Assembly (NCBI GenBank): GCA_947487895.1
Contig: CANKYF010000011.1
Location: 1-64,000, forward strand
Source: an uncultured Flavobacteriaceae bacterium
GTDB lineage: Bacteria; Bacteroidota; Bacteroidia; Flavobacteriales; Flavobacteriaceae
DNA: 64,000 bases
Reading direction: 5' to 3'
The translations under genes were made by a program, and so were the position numbers. How positions within the stretch are numbered: the stretch's first letter is position 1; each line of letters opens with the position of its first letter. Of the stretch, positions 1 through 8,060 are shown piece by piece. Below the pieces are notes generated by a model, which did not search any database, was not told the origin of the DNA, and saw nothing but the letters and a program-made list of their open reading frames with translations.

Positions 1-135
1 ATGAATCCAATAGATAATCTTTTTAAGCAAAGATCTTATTCTTTTCTCAATTCACACACAACTTTTGAGATTGATCCATTAAAAATAACAGATCAGAAAT
101 CAGAGGTTCTCAATGGTGATTTGAGCGAAATCTAA
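1..135 (+). CDS. Short ORF or 3' end of an upstream gene, unknown
   Basis: An open frame of 44 codons runs from the first base of the window to a TAA. It begins with ATG only because the window begins there, so it may be the C-terminal tail of a longer gene. The product is polar with no motif I recognise. The 438 bp after it hold no gene, so it is not closely coupled to the next operon. Coding status is uncertain. Confidence 0.3.
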   Translation: MNPIDNLFKQRSYSFLNSHTTFEIDPLKITDQKSEVLNGDLSEI

Positions 136-573
136 AATCATCTCTTTAAATGTTACCGTCATTGTAATGTCGTAACATAAAGTGATTACTTCATACGTTA
201 TTAAAGCAAGCTACTTTGGTTAAAACTGAATAATATACCATTATGTGAATTCAGAAGCAATTGATGGTACATCTCTTTGTTAGATTTTAGTTTTGCTTGC
301 AAAAACGTTTTTTTTATTTTCAATAAAAACATAAATATTGGTCAGTCTTGGTAATTTGCTTACCTTTATCCAAGGATTACTAATCTTTATAGTATCAATC
401 ATTCACTATTATTTTTGTTGATGAGCTCTTACAGCAAAATCCGTCACATTAACAGGTTTCATACTTATAGTTGAATTATCAGGAAACTAGTCCAACATCA
501 GAGTGTTAATAATTAGCACGCTAGGTACTTCAATACATATTTAGTTTTTTTGGTGTCATGAATACAATTTTGT
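136..573. other. Intergenic region, no gene seen
   Basis: This AT-rich stretch of about 440 bp has stop codons in all frames and no convincing terminator or TAnnTTTG promoter box. It presumably carries the promoter of the three-gene operon that follows, but I cannot place it. Confidence 0.5.
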
Positions 574-1371
574 ATGAATAATGATTCAAATAATGATTGT
601 GGTCAAAAACGAATAACCACAGCATTACTTCTTGCGGCTGGCACTGGTAGTCGCCTTTTTCCATTAACAGAAAATTCTCCAAAGTGTCTTACTATAGTAA
701 GTGATAAATCGATTCTTAGTAGACTTTTAAAAAATTTAAAACACCAAGGATTTAAACGTCTTGTAATTGTAACAGGCCACTTAAAAGAATGTATTATGGA
801 TAATCTTGGTGAAAAATCAGGAGATATTTCTATTGAATATATTCATAGTCCTCTATACAAAACAACCAATAATATATATTCGCTTTGGATGGCACGTCAT
901 ATTATAAATGAGCCATTTGTTCTTTTTGAAAGTGATTTAGTGTTAAATACTAAGTTGCTAGATAATATGGTTTACCCAGATAGAATAGCTGTTGCTCTTA
1001 TGCAGCCTTGGCTTAACGGTACAACAGTTTCTATAGATAAAGCAAATAAGGTTACTGAATTTCAACAAGGAACTACTGAGACCTATTCAGGTATCCGATA
1101 TAAAACAGTCAATATTTATAGTTTTTCACTTTTATCTTGGAAGTCTATCATTAAACAATTGAATCAATATGTTTCAGAAGGTAATGTAAATTGTTATTAT
1201 GAAAACGTTTTTGCAGAAATGACTCAGCGTAAGAGTTTGGTTTTCGAATCTGTTTCTTTTGATCATCATCCATGGTTTGAAATAGATACACTTAAAGATT
1301 TAGCCCAAGCCGAATTGTTATTTCCTAAAGAATTGATTGAAGCACAAGAGTTAGAAAGCAATTTGGTATAG
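574..1371 (+). CDS. LicC-like sugar-phosphate/phospho-alcohol nucleotidyltransferase
   Basis: This 265-residue protein belongs to the NTP_transferase superfamily. The nucleotide-binding signature LAAGTGSRL is at residues 20-28, followed by PLTENSPKCL. TNNIYSL at about 98-104 and ESDLV at about 119-123, whose Asp would hold the metal, are typical of the LicC/phosphocholine cytidylyltransferase branch rather than of hexose-1-phosphate enzymes. By family it would join CTP (or another NTP) to a phosphorylated small alcohol or phosphonate and release pyrophosphate. It is the first gene of an operon with a CobD-like PLP enzyme and a CDP-alcohol phosphotransferase, which favours a CDP-alcohol product. 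The substrate is inferred, not shown. Confidence 0.8.
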   Translation: MNNDSNNDCGQKRITTALLLAAGTGSRLFPLTENSPKCLTIVSDKSILSRLLKNLKHQGFKRLVIVTGHLKECIMDNLGEKSGDISIEYIHSPLYKTTNNIYSLWMARHIINEPFVLFESDLVLNTKLLDNMVYPDRIAVALMQPWLNGTTVSIDKANKVTEFQQGTTETYSGIRYKTVNIYSFSLLSWKSIIKQLNQYVSEGNVNCYYENVFAEMTQRKSLVFESVSFDHHPWFEIDTLKDLAQAELLFPKELIEAQELESNLV

Positions 1372-1420
1372 TTGCTTTTAAACAATGAAGTAGAAATAAT
1401 TTAAAAGCGCAAAAGTTATA

Positions 1421-2527
1421 ATGATAAAAACATATACAACACAAGAAGAAAAATATGAATACATATCTAAACAACATGGGGGGTACTACAGACACAATTT
1501 TACAGATCATGCCTATTTGTACAACCTATACTTTCCGCCAAAGGCTGTATTTAATCATCTAAAAGCTAACATAAACAATTTGGTTTTAAATTACCCAATG
1601 GCACAAAATGCATTAGCAGAGCTTGTTGGAGATATCATTAGTCAACCATCAGAAAGAATTGTAGTAGGTAACGGGGGTGCTGAAATTATAAAGATATTAT
1701 CAGGAAGTTTAGCTAAAAAACTTATTGTTCCCGTTCCATCTTTTAATGAATATGTTAATGCGGCACCTGAAGGGAGAGTTGTGGAGTTTCCCCTTGATTT
1801 CCCTTCGTTTGAATTAGATGTAGATAAATTTGCAGAAGAAGCCATAAAAGTTGACGCAGATATGGCTGTTGTGGTAACACCTAATAATCCAACCTCATTA
1901 TTAGTTCCTAAAGCAGATTTAATTCGGTTATCAGAAAAACTTAAGCCAAGTAAATGTATCCTTATTGTTGATGAATCTTTTCTTGATTTTGCCGATAATA
2001 ATGAGCAAATAAGTTTAGAGAAAGATATTACTAAATACTCAAATATAGCGATACTTAAAAGTATGAGTAAGGCCTATGGAATTTGCGGACTTAGAATTGG
2101 TTATTTACTAACAGCTAATAAAGATCTATTGCAATCTGTTCGTAATGGTGTTCATATTTGGAATATTAATGGTTTTGCTGAAGAATTTCTTAGAATACTA
2201 CCGCAATATAAAGCAGAATTTGAGGATAGCTGTAAAATAGTTAAGGCAGACAGAGATACTTTTTATGAAAACTTATGTGAGATAGAGGGGATGACAGTAT
2301 TCAAACCAGATGCAAACTATATTTATTGTCGTTTACCTGAAGCAGCTTTAAACGGACCAGAAGTAACAAAGCGTCTTTTTATTAAATACAATATTTATAT
2401 AAAACATAATGTTGGAAAAACCCAGCCAGATGCAGATAGGTATATTAGAATAGCAAGTCGTACTACAGAAGAGAATGCAATACTTATTGATGCGTTGAAG
2501 GATGTAATGTACTTAAAGAGAGAATAA
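1421..2527 (+). CDS. CobD/HisC-like PLP-dependent enzyme (aminotransferase fold I)
   Basis: A 368-residue fold-type I PLP enzyme. The likely Schiff-base lysine is K217 in SMSKAYG, followed by LRIGY, and VVTPNNPTS is the usual cofactor-site Asn/Pro motif. The N-terminal HGG at residues 19-21 resembles the phosphate-binding motif of threonine-phosphate decarboxylase (CobD), so a decarboxylase acting on an O-phospho-amino acid is as plausible as a histidinol-phosphate-type aminotransferase. It starts 49 bp after the nucleotidyltransferase and ends 1 bp before the CDP-alcohol phosphotransferase. A consistent but unproven role is supplying phosphoethanolamine or a similar amine for cytidylylation. 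No other his or cob gene is nearby. Confidence 0.75.
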   Translation: MIKTYTTQEEKYEYISKQHGGYYRHNFTDHAYLYNLYFPPKAVFNHLKANINNLVLNYPMAQNALAELVGDIISQPSERIVVGNGGAEIIKILSGSLAKKLIVPVPSFNEYVNAAPEGRVVEFPLDFPSFELDVDKFAEEAIKVDADMAVVVTPNNPTSLLVPKADLIRLSEKLKPSKCILIVDESFLDFADNNEQISLEKDITKYSNIAILKSMSKAYGICGLRIGYLLTANKDLLQSVRNGVHIWNINGFAEEFLRILPQYKAEFEDSCKIVKADRDTFYENLCEIEGMTVFKPDANYIYCRLPEAALNGPEVTKRLFIKYNIYIKHNVGKTQPDADRYIRIASRTTEENAILIDALKDVMYLKRE

Positions 2528-2528
2528 G

Positions 2529-3167
2529 ATGAAGAAGATTAAGCAAGCAAGCATGCTAAGCTTTGTTAAAGATTTACCTAATATTTGTTCTTTATTTGGG
2601 TTATTATGTGCAGTAATAGGAATATATCTAGCAATAGAAGGAAGTTTTCCTGCGGCTATTATTAGTATTTTATGGGCAGTATTGTTTGATTGGTATGATG
2701 GTATAATAGCTAGAAAGTTAAAGGGAAGAACAAAAGAACAAGGTGTTTTTGGCGGTCAGTTAGACTCTATGATTGATATTGTGAGCTTTGGTGTTTTTCC
2801 TGCTGTTTTTTTATTAAGTTATGGAAATTTTAATATTTGGTACATACCAGGAGCTTTTATAATCATTGCAGCCTGTGCTATACGGTTAAGCTATTATAAT
2901 ATTTATGGACTTATTGATAGCAATACATATAAAGGCCTTTCAGTAGATAACAATGGGATAGTCTTGGCTTTTGTTTTTTTATTTGAAAGATTCATAGAAC
3001 AGACTATTTTTTCAATACTAATGTATGCAGTATTACTAATTTTAGCCACTTTAAATTTATCATCTATTCCAACACCTAAATTTTCAGGAAAATGGGTTTA
3101 TGCCTTAATTATATATGTATTGGTATTAACATTAATTTTTGGATGGGGTATTTTTAACAAAATATAG
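2529..3167 (+). CDS. CDP-alcohol phosphatidyltransferase family membrane protein
   Basis: A 212-residue integral membrane protein with the CDP-alcohol phosphotransferase signature: D54-x2-D57-G58-x2-A61-R62, then G75-x3-D79-x3-D83. The spacing between AR and the second glycine is 12 residues, longer than the 8 common in the family. Five or six hydrophobic segments follow. Members transfer a phospho-alcohol from a CDP-alcohol onto an acceptor in the cytoplasmic membrane, for example in phosphatidylserine or phosphatidylglycerophosphate synthesis. Here the donor is probably made by the two genes upstream, with which it is tightly coupled. The acceptor is unknown. Confidence 0.85.
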   Translation: MKKIKQASMLSFVKDLPNICSLFGLLCAVIGIYLAIEGSFPAAIISILWAVLFDWYDGIIARKLKGRTKEQGVFGGQLDSMIDIVSFGVFPAVFLLSYGNFNIWYIPGAFIIIAACAIRLSYYNIYGLIDSNTYKGLSVDNNGIVLAFVFLFERFIEQTIFSILMYAVLLILATLNLSSIPTPKFSGKWVYALIIYVLVLTLIFGWGIFNKI

Positions 3168-3186
3168 TAAACTAAAAGAAGCGTAG

Positions 3187-3226
3187 AATTAATATTAAGT
3201 TTTTAACATGAAACGTAATATTAATT
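3187..3226. repeat. AT-rich inverted repeat after the head-group operon
   Basis: AATTAATATTA and TAATATTAATT form a perfect 11-bp dyad with an 18-nt loop, 19 bp after the last stop codon. It lacks a T-run, so it is at best a weak terminator or an RNA-stabilising 3' stem. Confidence 0.4.
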
Positions 3227-3329
3227 ATGGAATGCAGATTATTAAAAGAAATCTATAGAGTTAAAAAAAGTAATAAATGTGAATTGAAAAGAATAGATTT
3301 TAAAGACATAATTGTATTATTTTTATAAG

Positions 3330-3491
3330 TTACAATTTAAATGACGATACTTGATATTTTTTAATATTGTGATTATGCATATCTAAATAATGATATTTTT
3401 CAGTTTCATTTTTAATAATATAGGTAACAACATTTCTAATTTTGTTATTAATTTTAGGTACCTCTTTTAGAAAAATAGTTAATGTTTTCAT
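3330..3491 (-). CDS. Small hypothetical protein, 53 residues
   Basis: A leftward ORF, not in the supplied track, encoding a basic peptide that begins MKTLTIFLKE and ends SSFKL. An A-rich stretch precedes the ATG, as is usual for Bacteroidota start sites. No family is recognised. It is the only reasonable coding candidate in the 930 bp between the CDP-alcohol transferase and the sigma factor; the rest of that gap looks non-coding. Confidence 0.3.
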   Translation of the reverse strand: MKTLTIFLKEVPKINNKIRNVVTYIIKNETEKYHYLDMHNHNIKKYQVSSFKL

Positions 3492-4098
3492 TTTTATTGT
3501 TTTTTAAGTTTAGCAAAAGTTGCTAGTTCTAGCTACAATTATCTAAAGGTGGTCTTTTTAATTGGAATAAGCATCATTATTAACAATCAATTTAAACCAG
3601 CAAAAGTTCTATTATTTTTTAGAATGACATCTCATGTTTAAAAGTGTCGTTTTATTATTACAGCATTAATGTTCATTCTCAATAAGACAATAACAAATTA
3701 ATGGCTATATGATAAGTTTAATATAAGCTTATGTTAACATGGTTTCGAAAACTAGATTATTGTTATACAGGTATTTAACGTGGTATGACTAATATAAGTT
3801 GGCTATTAACATTTTAAACTATTATACAATTGATTGAGTGTACCCCAATCTGTCATGAATCAATTTAGAATTTTCTTATTCTTTTTTTTAATAAAAAAGG
3901 ATAACTACATATTATCCCAATTATAAGACGTTACTTTACAAAAGTTTTCCAAAATTATTATTTAATAAGGATTTTTATATTTCACCTTATTTCCTCTATT
4001 TTTTTGTTTGGCTAGCGGATACTTTTTGTAACCAAGAACTCCTTAGAAAGAATGAAACTTCATTACTATTTGGATGATTCAATAAAACTTTAGTTTGA

Positions 4099-4962
4099 AT
4101 GAGACCACTCCAAATAATTAAGCAAGTTACAAATAGAGATGATTCATCATTAGATAAATATTTGAGTGATATTAACAAAATAAATTTAATATCATTAGAA
4201 CGGGAGGTTGAATTAGCTATACTCATAAAAGAGGGCAATCAACTTGCTTTGAATGAACTAACAAATGCTAATCTTAGATTTGTTGTATCTGTAGCTAAGC
4301 AACATCAAAACAAAGGCTTGTCACTCCCAGATTTAATTAATGAAGGAAATTTAGGATTATTAAAAGCGGCAAAACGTTTTGATGAAACTCGTGGATTCAA
4401 ATTTATTTCTTATGCCGTATGGTGGATTAGACAAAGCATAGTACAATCTTTATCTGAAAATTCAAGAACAGTAAGGCTGCCTCTTAATAAGATAGGTGTT
4501 ATAAATAAAATAAAGAAGGCAATAGCTTTTTTTGAACAAAAGAATAACCGAGAGCCTAGTGTTTATGAGATTTCCGAGATAATAGAGGTGCCTGTTTTAG
4601 AAGTTGAACTTTGTATTAAGAGTTCAGGATGTAGTGTTTCTATGGATGCACCATTATCGCAAGAAACAGAACTTAATATGTATAACGTTATTGTTACTGA
4701 TATGTATCCACAGCCAGATGGTGTTTTATTGTTAGATTCACTCCGTACAGATTTAGATATTGTATTAAATTCTCTTTCAGAAAGGGAGGCAGAAATAGTT
4801 AAACTCCATTATGGTATAGGCTTAGAATCTTCAATGCCTTTGTTGGAAATAGCGCAATTATTTGGAATAACACGAGAACGTGTAAGACAAATAAAAGAAT
4901 CTGCGATTTTAAGAATTAAAAATTCAAACAAGTCTCACCTTTTAATAAAGTATTTGAGGTGA
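4099..4962 (+). CDS. RpoD-like sigma-70 factor (group 2 paralogue)
   Basis: A 287-residue sigma-70 factor with the compact layout of Flavobacteria RpoD: the short region 1.2 box SLDKYL, region 2 (DLINEGNLGLLKAAKRFD and YAVWWIRQSI, residues about 75-115), region 3, and region 4 with TRERVRQIKESA near the C terminus. The core regions match the housekeeping factor as I remember it, but regions 3 and 4.1 are much more divergent and the usual MDAPL segment is followed by unusual sequence. I therefore read it as a secondary, alternative RpoD. Its neighbours (AraC-type regulator, CsbD-like protein) suggest a stress or growth-phase role. I infer paralogy because the housekeeping copy is not in the window. 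Confidence 0.88.
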   Translation: MRPLQIIKQVTNRDDSSLDKYLSDINKINLISLEREVELAILIKEGNQLALNELTNANLRFVVSVAKQHQNKGLSLPDLINEGNLGLLKAAKRFDETRGFKFISYAVWWIRQSIVQSLSENSRTVRLPLNKIGVINKIKKAIAFFEQKNNREPSVYEISEIIEVPVLEVELCIKSSGCSVSMDAPLSQETELNMYNVIVTDMYPQPDGVLLLDSLRTDLDIVLNSLSEREAEIVKLHYGIGLESSMPLLEIAQLFGITRERVRQIKESAILRIKNSNKSHLLIKYLR

Positions 4963-5112
4963 AAAACGATTATTAGTTATAAAAAAAATAATTATAAACT
5001 AATATTAACGGTGTTACCTAACGTTTTTTCTTTCAGCCAACTTTCTATATATAATGACTTATATAGTTTATCTTTAGCTAAATAAGAAACGCATTTTAAT
5101 TCCTAAAAATTA

Positions 5113-5673
5113 ATGAAGCTTTATATTAAATATATGGTAAGCTTAAGATGCAAGCTTTTTGTTAAAAATGAGCTAGAAAAACTGAGTTTACACTATATAA
5201 GTGTTGAGCTTGGAATGATTGAAATAAAAGAAGATATTTCCGAATCTCAAAAACAAGAATTCAAATCAAATTTAGCTATATCAGGGTTAGAATTAATAGA
5301 TGATAATAGAAGTATTCTTATAGATAAAATTAAAAACGTGATTATAGAAATGATTCATTATTCTGATGAAGTCCCAAAAGTTAATTATTCAGATTACATA
5401 TCACAAAAATTGAATTATGATTACACGTATTTATCAAATTTGTTTTCAGAAGTAAAAGGAATTACTATTCAGCATTTTATTATTAAACACAAAATAGAAA
5501 GGGCAAAAGAATTGATTCTTTACAATGAACTTAATCTCACTGAAATTGCCTATAAATTAAATTACAGTAGTGTTGCTCATTTGTCTAACCAATTCAAAAA
5601 AGTTACCGGACATACACCTACTTTTTATAAAAAAATCGGACAAAAAAGAAAGCTGAATCTAGAGAACCTGTAA
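5113..5673 (+). CDS. AraC-type helix-turn-helix regulator, short form
   Basis: A 186-residue protein whose C-terminal half (about 85-175) is an HTH_18 AraC-type domain: the first helix-turn-helix contains DYTYLSNLFSEVKG, and the second contains NLTEIAYKLNYSSVAHLSNQFKK followed by GHTPTFYKK. The N-terminal 80 residues form a small domain starting MKLYIKYMVS, seen in a common Flavobacteria subgroup, with no cupin or sensor domain I can name. It is transcribed alone, 150 bp after the sigma gene and 100 bp before the CsbD-like gene. Target genes are unknown. Confidence 0.82.
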   Translation: MKLYIKYMVSLRCKLFVKNELEKLSLHYISVELGMIEIKEDISESQKQEFKSNLAISGLELIDDNRSILIDKIKNVIIEMIHYSDEVPKVNYSDYISQKLNYDYTYLSNLFSEVKGITIQHFIIKHKIERAKELILYNELNLTEIAYKLNYSSVAHLSNQFKKVTGHTPTFYKKIGQKRKLNLENL

Positions 5674-5773
5674 CATGTGTAATCATATACGTCAGTTGTG
5701 TAACACAATTTAAGGTATTAGTCGTCATCTTTGTGATAGTAGTACAATTAAGCACTACTTTAAATACACAATT

Positions 5774-6019
5774 ATGGAAACCCAGAACAAAGAAGGCGAG
5801 AAAAAGACAAGTGAGCTATTTAAATTTAGTGGAGATTGGGGCAAACAATCAAAAGCATTGAAAGTGAAATATCCAAAATTGACTTCTGAAGATGTGAAAT
5901 TTGAAAGTGGTAAAGAATTAGATTTAATTAAAAGATTAGAGAACAAGTTAGATAAAGACAGAAATGAAGTTGTAGGTATCTTGAAATCAAATTATAAAAG
6001 TATTGCAAATGCAATCTAG
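5774..6019 (+). CDS. CsbD-like general stress protein
   Basis: An 81-residue hydrophilic protein. Residues about 18-70 match the CsbD pattern: GDWGKQSKALKVKYP, LTSEDVKFESGKE, then LENKLDKDRNEV. CsbD-family proteins are small stress-induced proteins of unclear biochemical role. A hairpin terminator follows 25 bp after the stop, so this is a single-gene unit. A CATCTTTG sequence about 40 bp upstream resembles the Bacteroidota -7 box TAnnTTTG with one mismatch. Confidence 0.75.
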   Translation: METQNKEGEKKTSELFKFSGDWGKQSKALKVKYPKLTSEDVKFESGKELDLIKRLENKLDKDRNEVVGILKSNYKSIANAI

Positions 6020-6043
6020 AATATTAAGTTAAGTCTATGTATT

Positions 6044-6076
6044 AAGAACAGTTTTTCACTAAACTGTTCTTTTTTA
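6044..6076 (+). terminator. Rho-independent terminator of the CsbD-like gene
   Basis: AAGAACAGTTT and AAACTGTTCTT form a perfect 11-bp stem with a 6-nt loop followed by T residues. Confidence 0.85.
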
Positions 6077-6150
6077 TTAGCTTTATTTTAAATCAGTGAT
6101 TTATGTAACTATAGCCATAAAGTGTATATCTTAATATACTATCTCATCGT

Positions 6151-6158
6151 TATCTTTG
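6151..6158 (+). promoter_or_regulatory. Bacteroidota -7 promoter box TATCTTTG
   Basis: TATCTTTG matches the Bacteroidota consensus TAnnTTTG exactly. It lies about 60-75 bp upstream of a strong terminator with no convincing gene in between, which suggests it drives a small RNA. No clear -33 TTG element was seen. Confidence 0.5.
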
Positions 6159-6163
6159 TAAGC

Positions 6164-6240
6164 CTATTAATCAATTAGGGAAGTTAGGATGAGTTATTTA
6201 TTCGGACTTAAAAAAGCAGACTCAAGTCTGCTTTTTTTTG
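6164..6240 (+). ncRNA. Candidate small RNA of about 75 nt
   Basis: A transcript starting just after the TATCTTTG box would run about 50 nt and end in the perfect hairpin AGCAGACT-CA-AGTCTGCT (6215-6232) followed by eight T residues. The only ORF inside begins MSYLFGLKK and reads through the terminator, so it is not a likely protein gene, though a leader peptide cannot be excluded. The boundaries are inferred. Confidence 0.45.
6215..6239 (+). terminator. Strong intrinsic terminator
   Basis: AGCAGACT and AGTCTGCT form an 8-bp stem with a 2-nt centre, preceded by A residues and followed by TTTTTTTT. Confidence 0.8.
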
Positions 6241-6290
6241 TAAAAATAGTATTCAACAGCGATATATATAATTCGCTCGATTAACTTTTT

Positions 6291-6497
6291 TTAGTTCCAT
6301 TTCATAGGTTGCAAACGTCTAATAAACTTTATTTGTTTTCTTTCATTCTGAGCAATATTTAAATGGATTGGTTTATCCTTTAAATTATTAATTATGTTCT
6401 TAACAAAAGGTTCAATGACAACAGTAGTTTTTAGCTGCTTTTTTTTAGACACCTCAAATTTTATATCTATAATGTCGTTAATGTGTAAATGTATCAT
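6291..6497 (-). CDS. Small basic hypothetical protein
   Basis: A 68-residue leftward ORF with ordinary amino-acid composition, beginning MIHLHINDII and ending LQPMKWN. No family is recognised and no clear ribosome-binding sequence is visible beyond A/T richness. It sits alone between the candidate small RNA and the small Lys-rich gene. Plausible but unproven. Confidence 0.35.
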   Translation of the reverse strand: MIHLHINDIIDIKFEVSKKKQLKTTVVIEPFVKNIINNLKDKPIHLNIAQNERKQIKFIRRLQPMKWN

Positions 6498-6713
6498 AAT
6501 CTATATGTTTTTTATACAACAAAGTTGAGGCTATTTTCTTTCCTTATATTACATGACAATATTGAGTTTTTATACATTTAACTGATTTAATATTTTTTAA
6601 TTATTTAGTTCTAAACCGTAATATCTGTAATTCTTTTCAGAAGTTATATAACTTAATCAAAATCATAAAGTTTAACTTGTTATACAATACTTAACATTTA
6701 AAAATTTATAATT

Positions 6714-6827
6714 ATGTCTAGAGAAAAAAGTGGTAAAGCTAAAAACAGTAAAACAGCACCAACTAGGACAGCGAAAGAAAAGAAACAAGCTAAAGCGGAA
6801 AAGAGACGAATCAAAAAGAGCGAGTAA
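6714..6827 (+). CDS. Small Lys-rich basic protein, 37 residues
   Basis: This ORF was too short for the track. It encodes a very basic peptide that starts MSREKSGKAKNSK and ends RIKKSE, with nearly 40% Lys/Arg and no hydrophobic core. An A/T-rich leader precedes the ATG. It lies 14 bp upstream of the cupin gene, suggesting co-transcription. I recall similar Lys-rich micro-proteins in Flavobacteria but cannot name the family; nucleic-acid binding is a guess from charge alone. Confidence 0.5.
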   Translation: MSREKSGKAKNSKTAPTRTAKEKKQAKAEKRRIKKSE

Positions 6828-6841
6828 ATACAATTTGTGTT

Positions 6842-7192
6842 ATGAAGAATTATGAATTTGAAAACCTTAAGGCATTCAACATTAGCGATAAGTTGAAATA
6901 TGTTTCGAATGCTGTAATCGTTAAACACATTTTAAATGAAAAAACAGGGAATATAATGGCTTTAGCTTTGGACTATGGTAAAGTGTATAAGCCCAAACTA
7001 ACACCTTTTTCGACTTTTGTGAATGTCATTGAAGGAAAAGCAGAAATTGTAATAGACAACATATCTACATATTTACAAAAGAATGAATCAATGATTATTC
7101 CTGGTCATGTTTTATATACAATAGAAGCAAATGAAAGATTTAAGATGCTTTCAATTATTTTAAAAAGTGGCTATGATGATTTAGAGCCATAG
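6842..7192 (+). CDS. Small cupin-domain protein
   Basis: A 116-residue single-domain cupin. The conserved barrel motifs are visible: FSTFVNVIEGKAEIVIDN at about 58-75 and SMIIPGHVLYTIEA at about 83-97. Only one of the usual metal-ligand histidines is obvious (in PGHV), so metal binding is uncertain. The gene lies between two very small genes (gaps of 14 and 16 bp), probably in one operon. Function unknown; small cupins of this type are often sugar- or metal-binding. Confidence 0.7.
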   Translation: MKNYEFENLKAFNISDKLKYVSNAVIVKHILNEKTGNIMALALDYGKVYKPKLTPFSTFVNVIEGKAEIVIDNISTYLQKNESMIIPGHVLYTIEANERFKMLSIILKSGYDDLEP

Positions 7193-7208
7193 AACAAAAT
7201 CAATAATA

Positions 7209-7385
7209 ATGAGTAATTTATTTAAATCAGGTGATATAGTGTGTGCAAAAGTTAATTCTACAAAACCTCTAAAAGTTAGAATTTTTGCTAGAAAAGTATA
7301 TTATTGTGATGTATATAATCAACCAGAAGAAAAAGAAGAAGTTTATTTTGAAAGAGAAATTGAATTTTATAAAAATGAAAACTAG
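7209..7385 (+). CDS. Small conserved-looking protein, 58 residues
   Basis: An ORF missing from the track, starting MSNLFKSGDIVCAKV and ending FYKNEN. The opening FKSGDIV...A.V and the acidic-aromatic end EEVYFEREIEFY resemble a small beta-rich family that I recall being common in Flavobacteria; function unknown. It starts 16 bp after the cupin gene and is probably the last gene of that short operon. Confidence 0.55.
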   Translation: MSNLFKSGDIVCAKVNSTKPLKVRIFARKVYYCDVYNQPEEKEEVYFEREIEFYKNEN

Positions 7386-8060
7386 ATATAGTTGAATTAG
7401 GAAAGTTCTTTTTTTAGGGAAGGCTACAAAACGGGATAGTCTACAAAATTAGGCTATAGGTTTGAGTTGTTTACGCATATTTTTCCATTTAAAAGTGGAA
7501 CTTATTTTTTTTTGCTACGGGTTTGGATATCTTCCCATAAATGAAAATGGTATTGAAAAAATGTTAATAGCTCATAAACAAAAATATATGGATAATTTGG
7601 GCTTTCATCTATGGAGTATTAAAGTCATAAAGGATAGCTCAAAATAGTCAATCGTTAAATCCATGGAATGATACATATTTAATATTATTTATATCTTTAT
7701 ACTAACAAAAACAAACAAATTATGTTTTTAAATAGTTCTTTTCGACTTTAGTGTGCAAATAGGTGTGCATAATTAAAGAAAACAGTTTAATCGACTGTTT
7801 AACAGTGTAATATGAAAAGGTGGTTAAGTCTGCCACCCCGACAGGCCACTTTTTGAGTGCTTTTTGTTTTTACTCTATTTATATGATATTAGCTAAAACG
7901 GGATCAAGACTAAAAATTAGGCAATTAGGTGTGCATTTTTTACAGAATTCTTAATTTTTTAAAAACTCTTAAGAAATCGTATAGGTTTAGAACTCTATCA
8001 ATCGTTTGGTTGAAAAGATTAGATAGTTTGTAAATTTCAAATTATATAATAATAAAGTGC
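7386..8060. other. Long intergenic region with att-like features
   Basis: About 675 bp with no credible protein gene; the TTG-started 61-codon frame at 7462 is unconvincing. It contains an 11-bp direct repeat TAGGTGTGCAT (7760-7770 and 7926-7936), a small dyad AACAGT/ACTGTT near 7780, and a GC-rich block at 7819-7872 resembling a decayed tRNA 3' end plus terminator. Together these suggest an old integration site. Confidence 0.4.
7819..7872 (+). other. Possible degenerate tRNA 3' end and terminator
   Basis: The block GGTGGTTAAGTCTGCCACCCCGACA resembles the T-arm and acceptor 3' strand of a tRNA whose 5' end would read CGGGGTG (tRNA-Pro type), but it seems to lack about two bases in the T-arm. 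A weak CACT/AGTG hairpin and T-rich tail follow. No matching 5' half is upstream, so it is not an intact tRNA. Resemblance was judged by eye. Confidence 0.3.

Noticed and set aside
6192-6285. Tiny ORF starting MSYLFGLKK
   Set aside because: It reads straight through a strong terminator, so a small RNA is the better explanation; a truncated leader peptide cannot be excluded.
7462-7647. 61-codon ORF in the att-like intergenic region
   Set aside because: It starts with TTG, has no recognisable motif and no clear leader; only the C-terminal half has protein-like composition.
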